Shown: positions 1-5,320, counted from the first letter of the stretch. The stretch: 5,429 nucleotides of DNA from W0P28-013 sp963593685 (GCA_963593685.1 CAVBBP010000087.1:1-5429), one strand, 5' to 3'. Notes: generated by a model not told the origin, from the letters alone. Translations and numbers: made by a program.

Positions 1-5
1 CGCGA

Positions 6-58
6 CTTTTCTTTGGTTCGTTTCTTTTGGTCGTCAAAAGAAATGAACGAAAAAAAAG
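6..58. repeat. Long imperfect hairpin upstream of the membrane-protein gene
   Basis: Bases 6-29 and 35-58 are inverted copies around a five-base loop (GTCGT, 30-34). The 24-base arms pair with two mismatches and one G-T wobble. The arms are strongly pyrimidine/purine biased (CTTTT/TTTCTTTTG on the left, CAAAAGAAA on the right). It lies 57 bases before the ATG at 116. It could be a dispersed palindromic repeat, a terminator for an upstream gene, or an mRNA processing structure between operon genes. The pairing is seen directly; the role is inference. Confidence 0.75.
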
Positions 59-115
59 AAAGAAATTGGCTACAAAACAGGAAATTTATAAAATCCACAT
101 AGAAAAAAAACGACA

Positions 116-772
116 ATGTTTTACAAAGAATGGATAAAAACGCGCTGGTTCTACGCTGTAGCCACGCTGATTACGCTGATTTTGTGCGGCTATGTGCTGC
201 TCAATGTGCAACGCTTGGTCGCACTCAAAGGGGCGGCGCACTTGTGGGAGGTGGTGCTAACGCGCGATGCGGTGTTCATACAACTTTTGCGTTTTCTACC
301 GCTCATCGTGGCACTTTGTGCTGCGACCGTGCAGTTCGTCCCCGAAATGCAACAAAAACGCCTGAAACTCACGCTGCATCTGCCGCAACACTACCTGCGC
401 TCCGTGGCCGAAATGCTGGCGTTTGGCGTGTTGGCACTTGTGGTGCTGTTTGCGTGCTCGCTGTTGCTGTTGCATATCGGTTTGGCGCACTGGTTCGCAC
501 CTGAAATCGTAGCGCACATCATGCGCACAGCGTTGCCGTGGTTTGTAGCGGGCTTGGCGGCCTACGCCTTTGGTGCGTGGGTCTGCTTGGAACCCACTTG
601 GCGCATGCGCCTGTTCGATAGCGTGGTAGCAGTGGCGTGCCTACGCCTCTTCTTCCTCTCCGAAACGCCCGAAGCCTACAACGCTTTCGTGCCGTGGCTC
701 ACACTCTTCGCACTATTCGGCCTGCTCCTGCCGATTCTCTCGGTCAAACGCTTCAAAGATGGAAAAGAGTAA
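116..772 (+). CDS. ABC-2-like transporter membrane (permease) subunit
   Basis: This gene encodes a 218-residue integral inner-membrane protein. About six hydrophobic helices are visible, near residues 12-31, 53-74, 97-122, 138-158, 167-181 and 188-209, separated by short charged loops. After the second helix comes FVPEMQQKRLKLTLHLP, a stretch I recognise from Bacteroidales ABC-2-type permeases in which a cytosolic loop precedes the third helix. LEPTWRMRLFD and SETPEAYNAFVPWLT are further conserved-looking blocks. The likely role is to form the membrane channel of an ABC exporter; the substrate is unknown and no ATPase lies in the window. The ATG at 116 follows an A-rich leader (AGAAAAAAAACGACA) without a Shine-Dalgarno sequence, as is normal for Bacteroidota. 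No TAnnTTTG promoter is visible in the 115 bases before it, so it is probably transcribed from an upstream gene, plausibly the ATPase. The next gene, 260 bases downstream on the same strand, is its usual partner. Family assignment is from memory of relatives; the topology is read from the sequence. Confidence 0.8.
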   Translation: MFYKEWIKTRWFYAVATLITLILCGYVLLNVQRLVALKGAAHLWEVVLTRDAVFIQLLRFLPLIVALCAATVQFVPEMQQKRLKLTLHLPQHYLRSVAEMLAFGVLALVVLFACSLLLLHIGLAHWFAPEIVAHIMRTALPWFVAGLAAYAFGAWVCLEPTWRMRLFDSVVAVACLRLFFLSETPEAYNAFVPWLTLFALFGLLLPILSVKRFKDGKE

Positions 773-779
773 ACTTTTT

Positions 780-814
780 AGTGAGAAGTTAGTAGTTAGA
801 AGTGAGCAGTGAAT
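780..814. repeat. Degenerate heptad array, five AGTKAGN-type units
   Basis: Five consecutive 7-base units start at 780, 787, 794, 801 and 808: AGTGAGA, AGTTAGT, AGTTAGA, AGTGAGC, AGTGAAT. The first three or four bases are nearly fixed and the last varies. It begins seven bases after the stop codon at 770-772. Function unknown. Confidence 0.75.
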
Positions 815-820
815 TTTTTA

Positions 821-855
821 GAATAAGGAATAAAGAGTAAAGACAAAAGACCAAA
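821..855. repeat. Degenerate heptad array, five GANTAAA-type units
   Basis: Five consecutive 7-base units start at 821, 828, 835, 842 and 849: GAATAAG, GAATAAA, GAGTAAA, GACAAAA, GACCAAA. The sequence differs from the array at 780-814 but the period is the same, and the two are separated by only six bases. After it, bases 858-873 hold two copies of the octamer ATTTGAAG. Confidence 0.7.
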
Positions 856-910
856 TTATTTGAAGATTTGAAGATTGATTTTGCCGCACAGACCAACGCT
901 AATGCGTTAA

Positions 911-993
911 ACTCATCAACTTTTCAACTCATCAACTTATCAACGACCAATCAACCAATCAACCAATCAACCGATCAACTTTACAAACTTTCA
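911..993. repeat. Degenerate octad array, about ten ACYNATCA-type units
   Basis: Octamers begin at 911 (ACTCATCA), 919 (ACTTTTCA), 927 (ACTCATCA) and 935 (ACTTATCA). After a three-base slip they continue at 946, 954 and 962 (three identical ACCAATCA), 970 (ACCGATCA), 978 (ACTTTACA) and 986 (AACTTTCA). The three identical units in the middle look like the most recent expansion. It lies in the spacer before the DUF4857-like gene. The region is open in the reading frame of that gene (from a TTG at 868), but the encoded peptide is only low-complexity repeat, so I treat it as non-coding. Confidence 0.8.
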
Positions 994-994
994 A

Positions 995-1021
995 CTTTAT
1001 ACACTTTACACACTTTATACA
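995..1021. repeat. Nonamer array, three CTTTAYACA units
   Basis: Three 9-base units start at 995, 1004 and 1013: CTTTATACA, CTTTACACA, CTTTATACA. The array ends 11 bases before the ATG at 1033, so it forms the translation-leader region of the downstream gene. With the octads before it, it makes almost all of 911-1021 tandemly repetitive. Confidence 0.75.
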
Positions 1022-1032
1022 CTAAAAAAATT

Positions 1033-2124
1033 ATGAACAACCTCGAAAAATATCTGCTGCTTGGCGGTCGCCTCTTTTTGTGCGCCGTCTGCGTGGCGTT
1101 GGTGGCATGGATAGTGCCGTGGGCGTACCATTTTGCAACCGACGGCTCGACCAAAACGCCGTTCACGCTCTACAGTTCGGTGGTGGGCGATTTCGCACAG
1201 ACGCAGAGCCGCGACGGCATCATGCACTACACCGATTGCAGCGGCCACACCTACACCGCCGCGCAGTTCGACAGCATTCTGCCCGCATTCTACTACCGCC
1301 AACTTCTCTCCGAAGGGCGGCTGCCCGATTCGCTTTGTGGCGTGGCGGTTACACCACGAGTGATTCAGACCACAAATTTCAATTTCCGCACCGCGCCGAG
1401 CGATGTGAACCGCCATCAGGTGGCACTCTATCCGCTGCTCGAATCGCTATCGGGGCGCGTCGATTTGCAGATGCCCGACGATGTTTTTCGCATTACCGAC
1501 AGCGGCATCGAGTTCATTGATATGGCTGCCAATGCGGTGAATCGCAACAAAAGCGACCGTTTCACACAAATGTTGCTGAAAAAAAGCTTCGCTTTCCCTG
1601 CTAAAATCGTGGCGGGCAACGCTACCAACCGCAAGGAGTACGACAACGGCTATCTCATTGTCGATGCCGAGGGCAAACTGTTCAACCTGAAAATGCAGCG
1701 CGGTCGCCCGTATGTGCGTGCCATCGCCTTGCCCGATAGCGTGGAGGTGCGCCACATTTTCGTTACCGAATTTCGCGACCGCCGCGCGCTGGCGTTCTTC
1801 GGCGATGCGCAAAAACGCTTTTTTATGCTCGAGGCGGGCAGTTACGCGTTGCGCCAAATCGACATTCCGCCGTTCGATCCCGCCTGCGAATCGCTCTCTA
1901 TCATCGGCAATCTGTGCGACTGGACGCTCTGCGTTACCTCGCTGCACAGCAAACGCTACTACGCCATTGCCGCCGACAACTTGCAGCGACTCAAAACGCT
2001 CGAAATGCCCGACCAAGAGCCAACTTTGGCGCAAAGAGTAGGGCAGTGGTTGTTGCCTGTGCAACTGCGCTTCCAGTCGCCGCTCGACCGCGATGTACGC
2101 CCCCGCATAGCCTTTTGCGAGTGA
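1033..2124 (+). CDS. DUF4857-like membrane-anchored protein, partner of the ABC permease
   Basis: This gene encodes 363 residues from the ATG at 1033. A single hydrophobic segment at residues 9-31 (ending IVPWAYHF) should anchor it in the inner membrane with the long C-terminal part outside the cytosol. Blocks typical of the Bacteroidales DUF4857 family are visible: TPFTLYSSVVGDF (about 42-54), the segment from FDSILP to LLSEGRLPDSL (79-101), LYPLLESLSGRVDLQMPDD (132-150), GIEFIDM (158-164), NRKEYDNGYLIVDAEGKLF (199-217), HIFVTEF (241-247) and a terminal DRDVRPR. The biochemical role of the family is unknown. The gene sits after the permease on the same strand with no clear promoter in the spacer, so the two are probably cotranscribed, and it may be an accessory subunit of that transporter. 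The frame is open upstream to a TTG at 868, but that 55-residue extension is only translated tandem repeat. The ATG at 1033, preceded by CTAAAAAAATT and followed at once by the conserved anchor, is the better start. The stop at 2122-2124 closes a full-length protein. Confidence 0.82.
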   Translation: MNNLEKYLLLGGRLFLCAVCVALVAWIVPWAYHFATDGSTKTPFTLYSSVVGDFAQTQSRDGIMHYTDCSGHTYTAAQFDSILPAFYYRQLLSEGRLPDSLCGVAVTPRVIQTTNFNFRTAPSDVNRHQVALYPLLESLSGRVDLQMPDDVFRITDSGIEFIDMAANAVNRNKSDRFTQMLLKKSFAFPAKIVAGNATNRKEYDNGYLIVDAEGKLFNLKMQRGRPYVRAIALPDSVEVRHIFVTEFRDRRALAFFGDAQKRFFMLEAGSYALRQIDIPPFDPACESLSIIGNLCDWTLCVTSLHSKRYYAIAADNLQRLKTLEMPDQEPTLAQRVGQWLLPVQLRFQSPLDRDVRPRIAFCE

Positions 2125-2180
2125 GATTATTTGTCCATTTCTCCCCGCTTTTTTTTCATACTTTTTGACATAAAAATTAA

Positions 2181-2201
2181 CTTTTTTTTTGCAAAAAAAA
2201 G
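2181..2201. repeat. T-tract/A-tract near-palindrome upstream of promoter
   Basis: C, nine T, GC, eight A, G form a near-perfect palindrome immediately before the -33 box of the promoter at 2202. A similar T-tract, GC, A-tract structure precedes the promoter at the right edge of the window. It may be intrinsically bent DNA, an UP-like element, or a weak terminator for the preceding gene; the role is inference. Confidence 0.6.
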
Positions 2202-2233
2202 TTTGCCGACTCAAGTTTATTCCGTATTTTTGC
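2202..2233 (+). promoter_or_regulatory. Bacteroidetes-type promoter (-33 TTTG, -7 TATTTTTG)
   Basis: TTTG at 2202-2205 and TATTTTTG at 2225-2232 are separated by 19 bases. This matches the known Bacteroides housekeeping promoter pattern (TTTG, then TAnnTTTG). Transcription would start within roughly ten bases after 2233. The first gene on this strand begins only at 2783, so either that gene has a leader of about 540 bases filled with palindromes, or the promoter has been separated from its gene by repeat insertion. I found no better promoter closer to 2783. Confidence 0.7.
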
Positions 2234-2262
2234 AGCGCAACCATTCTACCCCATATTTATCG

Positions 2263-2366
2263 TGGTCGCGTGGCTTTCCCCCTTCGGGGGAAACGGGAAA
2301 GGGGGCTACTGCCAACAATAAACAATAAACAATAAACAATGAATAATGAATAATAATTTGGCAGCG
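2263..2366. repeat. Dispersed composite repeat, diverged copy
   Basis: This shares the plan of the copies at 2594-2747 and 5162-5306. It opens with TGGTCGCGTGGC, as the copy at 2594 does. Then comes a perfect 8-base-pair hairpin (2275-2282 with 2286-2293, TTTCCCCC/GGGGGAAA, loop TTC), then a CGGGAAA tail. Six heptads AATRAAY follow from 2317 (AATAAAC three times, AATGAAT twice, AATAATT), and the end is TTGGCAGCG. The stem bases differ from the other copies yet still pair, suggesting that the hairpin shape is maintained. Confidence 0.75.
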
Positions 2367-2402
2367 TTGTTGATTTCACAATTATTCATTCTTAATTAAA
2401 AC

Positions 2403-2550
2403 CAAAACCCCTACCCCCACTGCGTGGGTACTCCCCCTATCTGCTGGCGCAGCAGGGGGAGAGAATCGGGAAAATGTTGGACGCGATTCTGTCCCCCTGC
2501 CGAGCAGGGCGAGGATAGGGGGACGAGCGAAGTGGGTGGGGTTAAAACCA
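2403..2550. repeat. Large imperfect palindrome, MITE- or cruciform-like, about 140-150 bases
   Basis: The whole stretch reads as an inverted repeat centred near 2476. Bases 2452-2468 and 2484-2500 are inverted copies over 17 bases with one mismatch. TCCCCCTAT (2432-2440) matches ATAGGGGGA (2515-2523). The outer arms, ACCCCTACCCCCACT on the left and AGTGGGTGGGGTT on the right, are also complementary with small gaps. Each half can instead fold locally: 2431-2438 with 2454-2461, and 2491-2498 with 2517-2524, both 8 base pairs. No reading frame of note lies inside. A shorter element with the same GGGGACGAGCGAAG right-hand segment is at 5077-5113. Confidence 0.8.
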
Positions 2551-2554
2551 ATTT

Positions 2555-2582
2555 TGAATTTTGAATTATGAATTATGAATTG
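2555..2582. repeat. Heptad array, four TGAATTN units
   Basis: TGAATT recurs exactly every seven bases at 2555, 2562, 2569 and 2576 (TGAATTT, TGAATTA, TGAATTA, TGAATTG). It lies between the large palindrome and the next dispersed repeat copy. Confidence 0.75.
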
Positions 2583-2593
2583 TGTGGCGCTGT

Positions 2594-2747
2594 TGGTCGC
2601 GTGGCTTTTCCCCTCTGGGGAAAACGGGAAAAGAGGCCACAAAAGCCAAAATAAATAATAAACAATGAACAATGAATAATAATTTGGCCGCGTCCCTACA
2701 ACCAGAAACACAGAAACTCTTAAACTCTGAAATTTGAAACCCTGAAA
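2594..2747. repeat. Dispersed composite repeat, left copy of a 145-base direct repeat
   Basis: Bases 2603-2747 match 5162-5306 base for base except at 2615 (C here, T at 5174). The shared part contains a perfect 8-base-pair hairpin (2606-2613 with 2617-2624, loop TCT), a CGGGAAAAGAGGCC tail, five heptads AATRAAY from 2650 to 2684, then TTGGCCGCGTCCCTAC. It ends in degenerate octads of the type CAGAAACT/CTGAAATT (2703-2747). The single difference lies in the hairpin loop. Upstream, 2594-2605 also matches the diverged copy at 2263. The right end is 35 bases before the start of the large exported-protein gene, so it probably lies in that gene's mRNA leader. Confidence 0.9.
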
Positions 2748-2782
2748 TTTGAACTTCCCCATAACCACTAAAAACTCCAAAA

Positions 2783-4861
2783 ATGATGAAGAAATTAATC
2801 ACCCTCTGCTTGGCTCTTTGCGCCACTGCCGCCCTCTGGGCTGCCTTTACGCCCGCCGCGTTTACGGTTTCTGCTGGTGGCAAGCAAGTCCTTTTTTCGC
2901 AGGGCAATTTGCAATGCTCTGGCATTCCCAAAGGCAACTACACTTGGGCGTTTGCCGAAAACCAATACGATATGATCGGTACAGCCAATGTGGCTAGTGG
3001 TACAGCGTCGTGCAGTTATGCCTGTGAATCAGGCGATTGTACTTGTTTTGCCGACAAAATTGACCTCTTCGGTTGGAGCGCTTCTGAACCTTCGGCATTT
3101 TGGGGCATCAACACCTCTACAACTCAAACTGATTACTGGGGGTCATTCATAGATTGGGGTCAGAAAACCATCAGCAACAATGCGCCAAATACCTACCGTA
3201 CACTCACTTACGATGAGTGGAACTACCTACTAAATTCTCGCACCGATGCAGATAAAAAGAAAGGCATTGCCCGTATCAATTTGAGTACTACAGAGTATGT
3301 CAATGGGCTTATTCTCTTGCCCGATGATTGGACTGATCCAGAAGGGGTAACCTTCAAGAGCGGTTTTGGAAATGGTAGTGACGAAGTCTATTACACTATA
3401 CATCAATCCTTCACACTCGACCAATGGCAAAAACTCGAAGCCAAAGGTGCCGTATTTTTGCCTGCTTCGGGGTCGCGCTTTGGGACGGTTATAAATTATG
3501 TGCGGGAAAGTGGCTACTATTGGTCTGCTACGCCTTTGCCTACGCTCAAATCCTACGCACACAACCTGTACTTCGACCCGAGAGGATCGAGATTTGACTA
3601 TAATCATGACCGCTTAAGAGGGCAAGCAGTTCGTCTGGTGAAAGACATTAAATACAACATTACGCTGGCTGCGCCCGAACATGGCACGCTCACAGCCAAC
3701 ACTACTGCTTCGCCAGCGGGCGAAACGGTTACGCTCACCATTTCGAGCAACAAGTCCTACTATGTTCCGAAGACAATCACCGTCCTGCAAGGCACAACGC
3801 CTGTCGAGACCACCGCTGTAGCCGGCACTTCTTACCAATACACCTTCATGATGCCTGCGGGCGAGGTTACCGTTAGTGTCGTGCTCGAGAAAGCAACTTC
3901 TGCCTTTACGCCCACCGCGTTTACGGTTTCTGCTGGCAAGCAAGTCCTTTTTTCGCAGGGCAATTTGCAATGCTCTGGTGTTGCCACCGACACCTACACT
4001 TGGGCGTTTGCCGAGTTCCAGACGGAGATGATTGGCAGCGCCAATGTGAGCGACAATAAACTTGCCGACAAGATAGACCTCTTCGGTTGGAGCGGTCGCA
4101 CAGGTTCTGCAAAATGGGGCATTAGCACCTCTAAAACCATCTCCGACTATGCTGGCAGTTTTGTAGATTGGGGTACGAACGCTATCGGCACAAGTGCAGC
4201 CAATACCTACCGCACACTCACAAAAGATGAGTGGGAATACCTGCTCAACACGCGCGACAATGCCAGTGAAAAGAAGGGCGTTGCACGCATTCATCTCAAC
4301 GGCGATGGGTCGCAATATGCCAACGGTTTAATTCTCTTGCCCGATAGTTGGGAACTCCCCGAAGGTGTAGCATTCAAGAGCGGTTTTGCCGATAGTTATG
4401 ATGCAGAAGCCTACGCCACTTATCAGACATTTACATTCGCCCAATGGCAGAAACTCGAAGCCGCAGGGGCTGTCTTCTTGCCTGCTTCGGCCTACCGCCT
4501 CGGGTCGGATATGAAAGATGTGCAGACCTACGGCAACTATTGGTCTGCTACGATGGCTGGCTCGGACTACGCGAACTACCTGTCCTTCCTCTCGAACGGC
4601 ACAAACATGTACAGCGCCGATCTCTGCAATGGGCAATCAGTCCGTCTGGTGCGCGAAGTTAGTTCGCCTGTTACAGCGCTACAACCAGCAGAAAGCATAG
4701 CCCTCTACACCGAAAACGGCCGTGTAATCTGCACACAAAATTTCCAGATTTTCACACTCACCGGCCAGAATGTTACCGAACTAAACGGCCAACTGAACGG
4801 CGTTTACATCGTCAAAATCGGCGACAAAGCGCAGAAGATAGCCGTAAGTAGCAAGAAGTAA
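2783..4861 (+). CDS. Exported two-domain FISUMP/FGE-like surface protein with InlB-like linker and T9SS-type tail
   Basis: This gene encodes 692 residues. Residues 1-20/21 form a signal peptide (MMKK, hydrophobic core, cleavage near ALWA). Domain A (about 22-288) and domain B (about 374-625) are clear duplicates. Both run FTPxAFTVSAG, QVLFSQGNLQCSG, YTWAFAE, ADKIDLFGWS, NTYRTLT-DEW-YLLN-R, NGLILLPD-W, FKSGF, QWQKLEA-GAVFLPAS, YWSAT and a closing G-x-VRLV. The YWSAT and G-x-VRLV ends resemble FISUMP-type (Fibrobacter paralogous) and FGE-sulfatase-like domains with a C-type-lectin-like fold; that fold assignment is inference. The linker (about 289-370) looks like one divergent InlB B-repeat (APEHGTL, PAGETVTLT, YTFMMPAGEVTVSV). 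Residues 634-692 (ENGRV, IFTLTGQNV, LNGVYIVKIGDKAQKIAV) resemble a T9SS type A sorting tail. Domain A alone has a four-cysteine insert (C77, C81, C86, C88). The protein should leave the cell or be surface bound; an adhesion or ligand-binding role is plausible but unproven. ATGATG gives a start at 2783 or 2786, after an A-rich leader. Confidence 0.85.
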   Translation: MMKKLITLCLALCATAALWAAFTPAAFTVSAGGKQVLFSQGNLQCSGIPKGNYTWAFAENQYDMIGTANVASGTASCSYACESGDCTCFADKIDLFGWSASEPSAFWGINTSTTQTDYWGSFIDWGQKTISNNAPNTYRTLTYDEWNYLLNSRTDADKKKGIARINLSTTEYVNGLILLPDDWTDPEGVTFKSGFGNGSDEVYYTIHQSFTLDQWQKLEAKGAVFLPASGSRFGTVINYVRESGYYWSATPLPTLKSYAHNLYFDPRGSRFDYNHDRLRGQAVRLVKDIKYNITLAAPEHGTLTANTTASPAGETVTLTISSNKSYYVPKTITVLQGTTPVETTAVAGTSYQYTFMMPAGEVTVSVVLEKATSAFTPTAFTVSAGKQVLFSQGNLQCSGVATDTYTWAFAEFQTEMIGSANVSDNKLADKIDLFGWSGRTGSAKWGISTSKTISDYAGSFVDWGTNAIGTSAANTYRTLTKDEWEYLLNTRDNASEKKGVARIHLNGDGSQYANGLILLPDSWELPEGVAFKSGFADSYDAEAYATYQTFTFAQWQKLEAAGAVFLPASAYRLGSDMKDVQTYGNYWSATMAGSDYANYLSFLSNGTNMYSADLCNGQSVRLVREVSSPVTALQPAESIALYTENGRVICTQNFQIFTLTGQNVTELNGQLNGVYIVKIGDKAQKIAVSSKK
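2841..2922. repeat. Intragenic direct repeat, copy 1 (start of domain A)
   Basis: This 82-base stretch matches 3900-3978 except for one substitution (G at 2855, A in the other copy) and three extra bases (an added glycine codon). It encodes the opening FTP-AFTVSAG-KQVLFSQGNLQCSG block. The offset between copies is 1059 bases before and 1056 after the indel, both multiples of three. Confidence 0.9.
3900..3978. repeat. Intragenic direct repeat, copy 2 (start of domain B)
   Basis: This is the second copy of the 82-base block at 2841-2922, three bases shorter. Identity here is far higher than in most of the rest of the two domains, where it is patchy (for instance the TATTGGTCTGCTACG block at 3518 and 4538). 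This suggests recent gene conversion or a recombination-active segment. Confidence 0.9.
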
Positions 4862-4873
4862 GTAGCAAGAATT

Positions 4874-4901
4874 GTAGGGACGTGGCGTGCCGCGTCCCTA
4901 C
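4874..4901. repeat. Palindromic repeat GTAGGGACG...CGTCCCTAC
   Basis: The two 14-base halves pair as GTAGGGACG/CGTCCCTAC, a T-G wobble, then GGC/GCC. The structure starts 12 bases after the stop codon of the large gene. No T-run follows, so it is not a classic terminator, although it could stabilise the 3' end of the mRNA. One arm (CGCGTCCCTAC) also occurs inside both 145-base repeats (2690-2700 and 5249-5259), linking it to the same repeat pool. Confidence 0.8.
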
Positions 4902-5076
4902 TGTCGTTGTTGGTGGGCAATGCGGCTTTGGTTCTGCAGAATGCGGTGAAAACCGTCTAATTTGCTACGCGCATTTTTTTCTCCGCTCGGCATTGCTCAA
5001 ACGAGTTTTGCACTGCTCTCGCTTATCGAAAAAAATCTAAATTCTTAATTCAAAATTCCAACTTGGGCGCGAACCT
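4902..5076. other. Gene-free spacer with a short spaced direct repeat
   Basis: I find no coding signal here. GCATTGCTC (4990-4998) recurs as GCACTGCTC (5010-5018), 20 bases apart, within a stretch bounded by CCGCTCG and TCGCTTATCG. From memory, wording like this occurs between genes in Bacteroidales, so it may be part of a further dispersed repeat; that is inference. The flanks are A/T-rich runs (4974-4980 and 5029-5035) and degenerate AATTC words. Confidence 0.4.
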
Positions 5077-5113
5077 GTCCCCTTTGCAAGGGGACGAGCG
5101 AAGCGGAGGGGTT
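5077..5113. repeat. Short hairpin element related to the large palindrome
   Basis: GTCCCCTT (5077-5084) and AAGGGGAC (5088-5095) pair perfectly over 8 bases with loop TGC. The bases following the stem, CGAGCGAAG then a G-rich GGAGGGGTTGG, match the right arm of the large palindrome (2518-2542: GGGGACGAGCGAAG then TGGGTGGGGTT). It appears to be a shorter member of the same repeat family. Confidence 0.7.
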
Positions 5114-5161
5114 GGAGGGCGATTTTCAATTTTCAGAACTCTGACGAAGACTAAGACTAAA

Positions 5162-5306
5162 GGCTTTTCCCCTTTGGGGAAAACGGGAAAAGAGGCCACA
5201 AAAGCCAAAATAAATAATAAACAATGAACAATGAATAATAATTTGGCCGCGTCCCTACAACCAGAAACACAGAAACTCTTAAACTCTGAAATTTGAAACC
5301 CTGAAA
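5162..5306. repeat. Dispersed composite repeat, right copy of the 145-base direct repeat
   Basis: This matches 2603-2747 at 144 of 145 positions, in the same orientation, 2559 bases downstream. It has the same hairpin (5165-5172 with 5176-5183, loop TTT), heptads (5209-5243) and octads. Homology stops at CCTGAAA on the right. On the left the GTGG/TGGTCGCG lead-in of the other two copies is missing. Together the two copies bracket the large exported-protein gene. Confidence 0.9.
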
Positions 5307-5320
5307 CAGCGCGCAGCGCA

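Noticed and set aside
868..1032. N-terminal extension of the DUF4857-like protein from a TTG at 868
   Set aside because: The added 55 residues are translated octad and nonamer repeats; the conserved membrane anchor begins right after the ATG at 1033.
1447..2244. 265-codon open frame on the minus strand
   Set aside because: It lies antisense to the DUF4857-like gene, resembles no family I know, and its N-terminal end is translated from poly-T/poly-A promoter DNA. It is a shadow of the real gene.
2131..2328. 65-codon plus-strand open frame after the DUF4857-like gene
   Set aside because: It spans poly-T tracts, the promoter and the hairpin repeat; its composition is that of non-coding DNA.
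2263..2747. Possible CRISPR array
   Set aside because: The repeats are 7-8 base tandem units or hairpins without regularly spaced unique spacers, and no cas gene is present.
2382..2937. Minus-strand open frames of 132 and 123 codons across the spacer and the start of the large gene
   Set aside because: They are made of translated palindromes and heptads with no start signal or family resemblance.
3614..4315. 233-codon open frame on the minus strand
   Set aside because: It is antisense to the exported protein across the linker and the start of domain B. The protein reads as arginine-, alanine- and cysteine-rich shadow sequence with no recognisable domain.
4874..4901. Rho-independent terminator for the large gene
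   Set aside because: The stem is strong but no T-run follows, and one arm recurs in dispersed repeats, so a palindromic repeat is the better call.
2594..5306. Composite transposon carried by the 145-base repeats
   Set aside because: No transposase or target-site duplication is visible at the outer ends, and the third, diverged copy is not paired with a gene. Only direct-repeat flanking can be supported.
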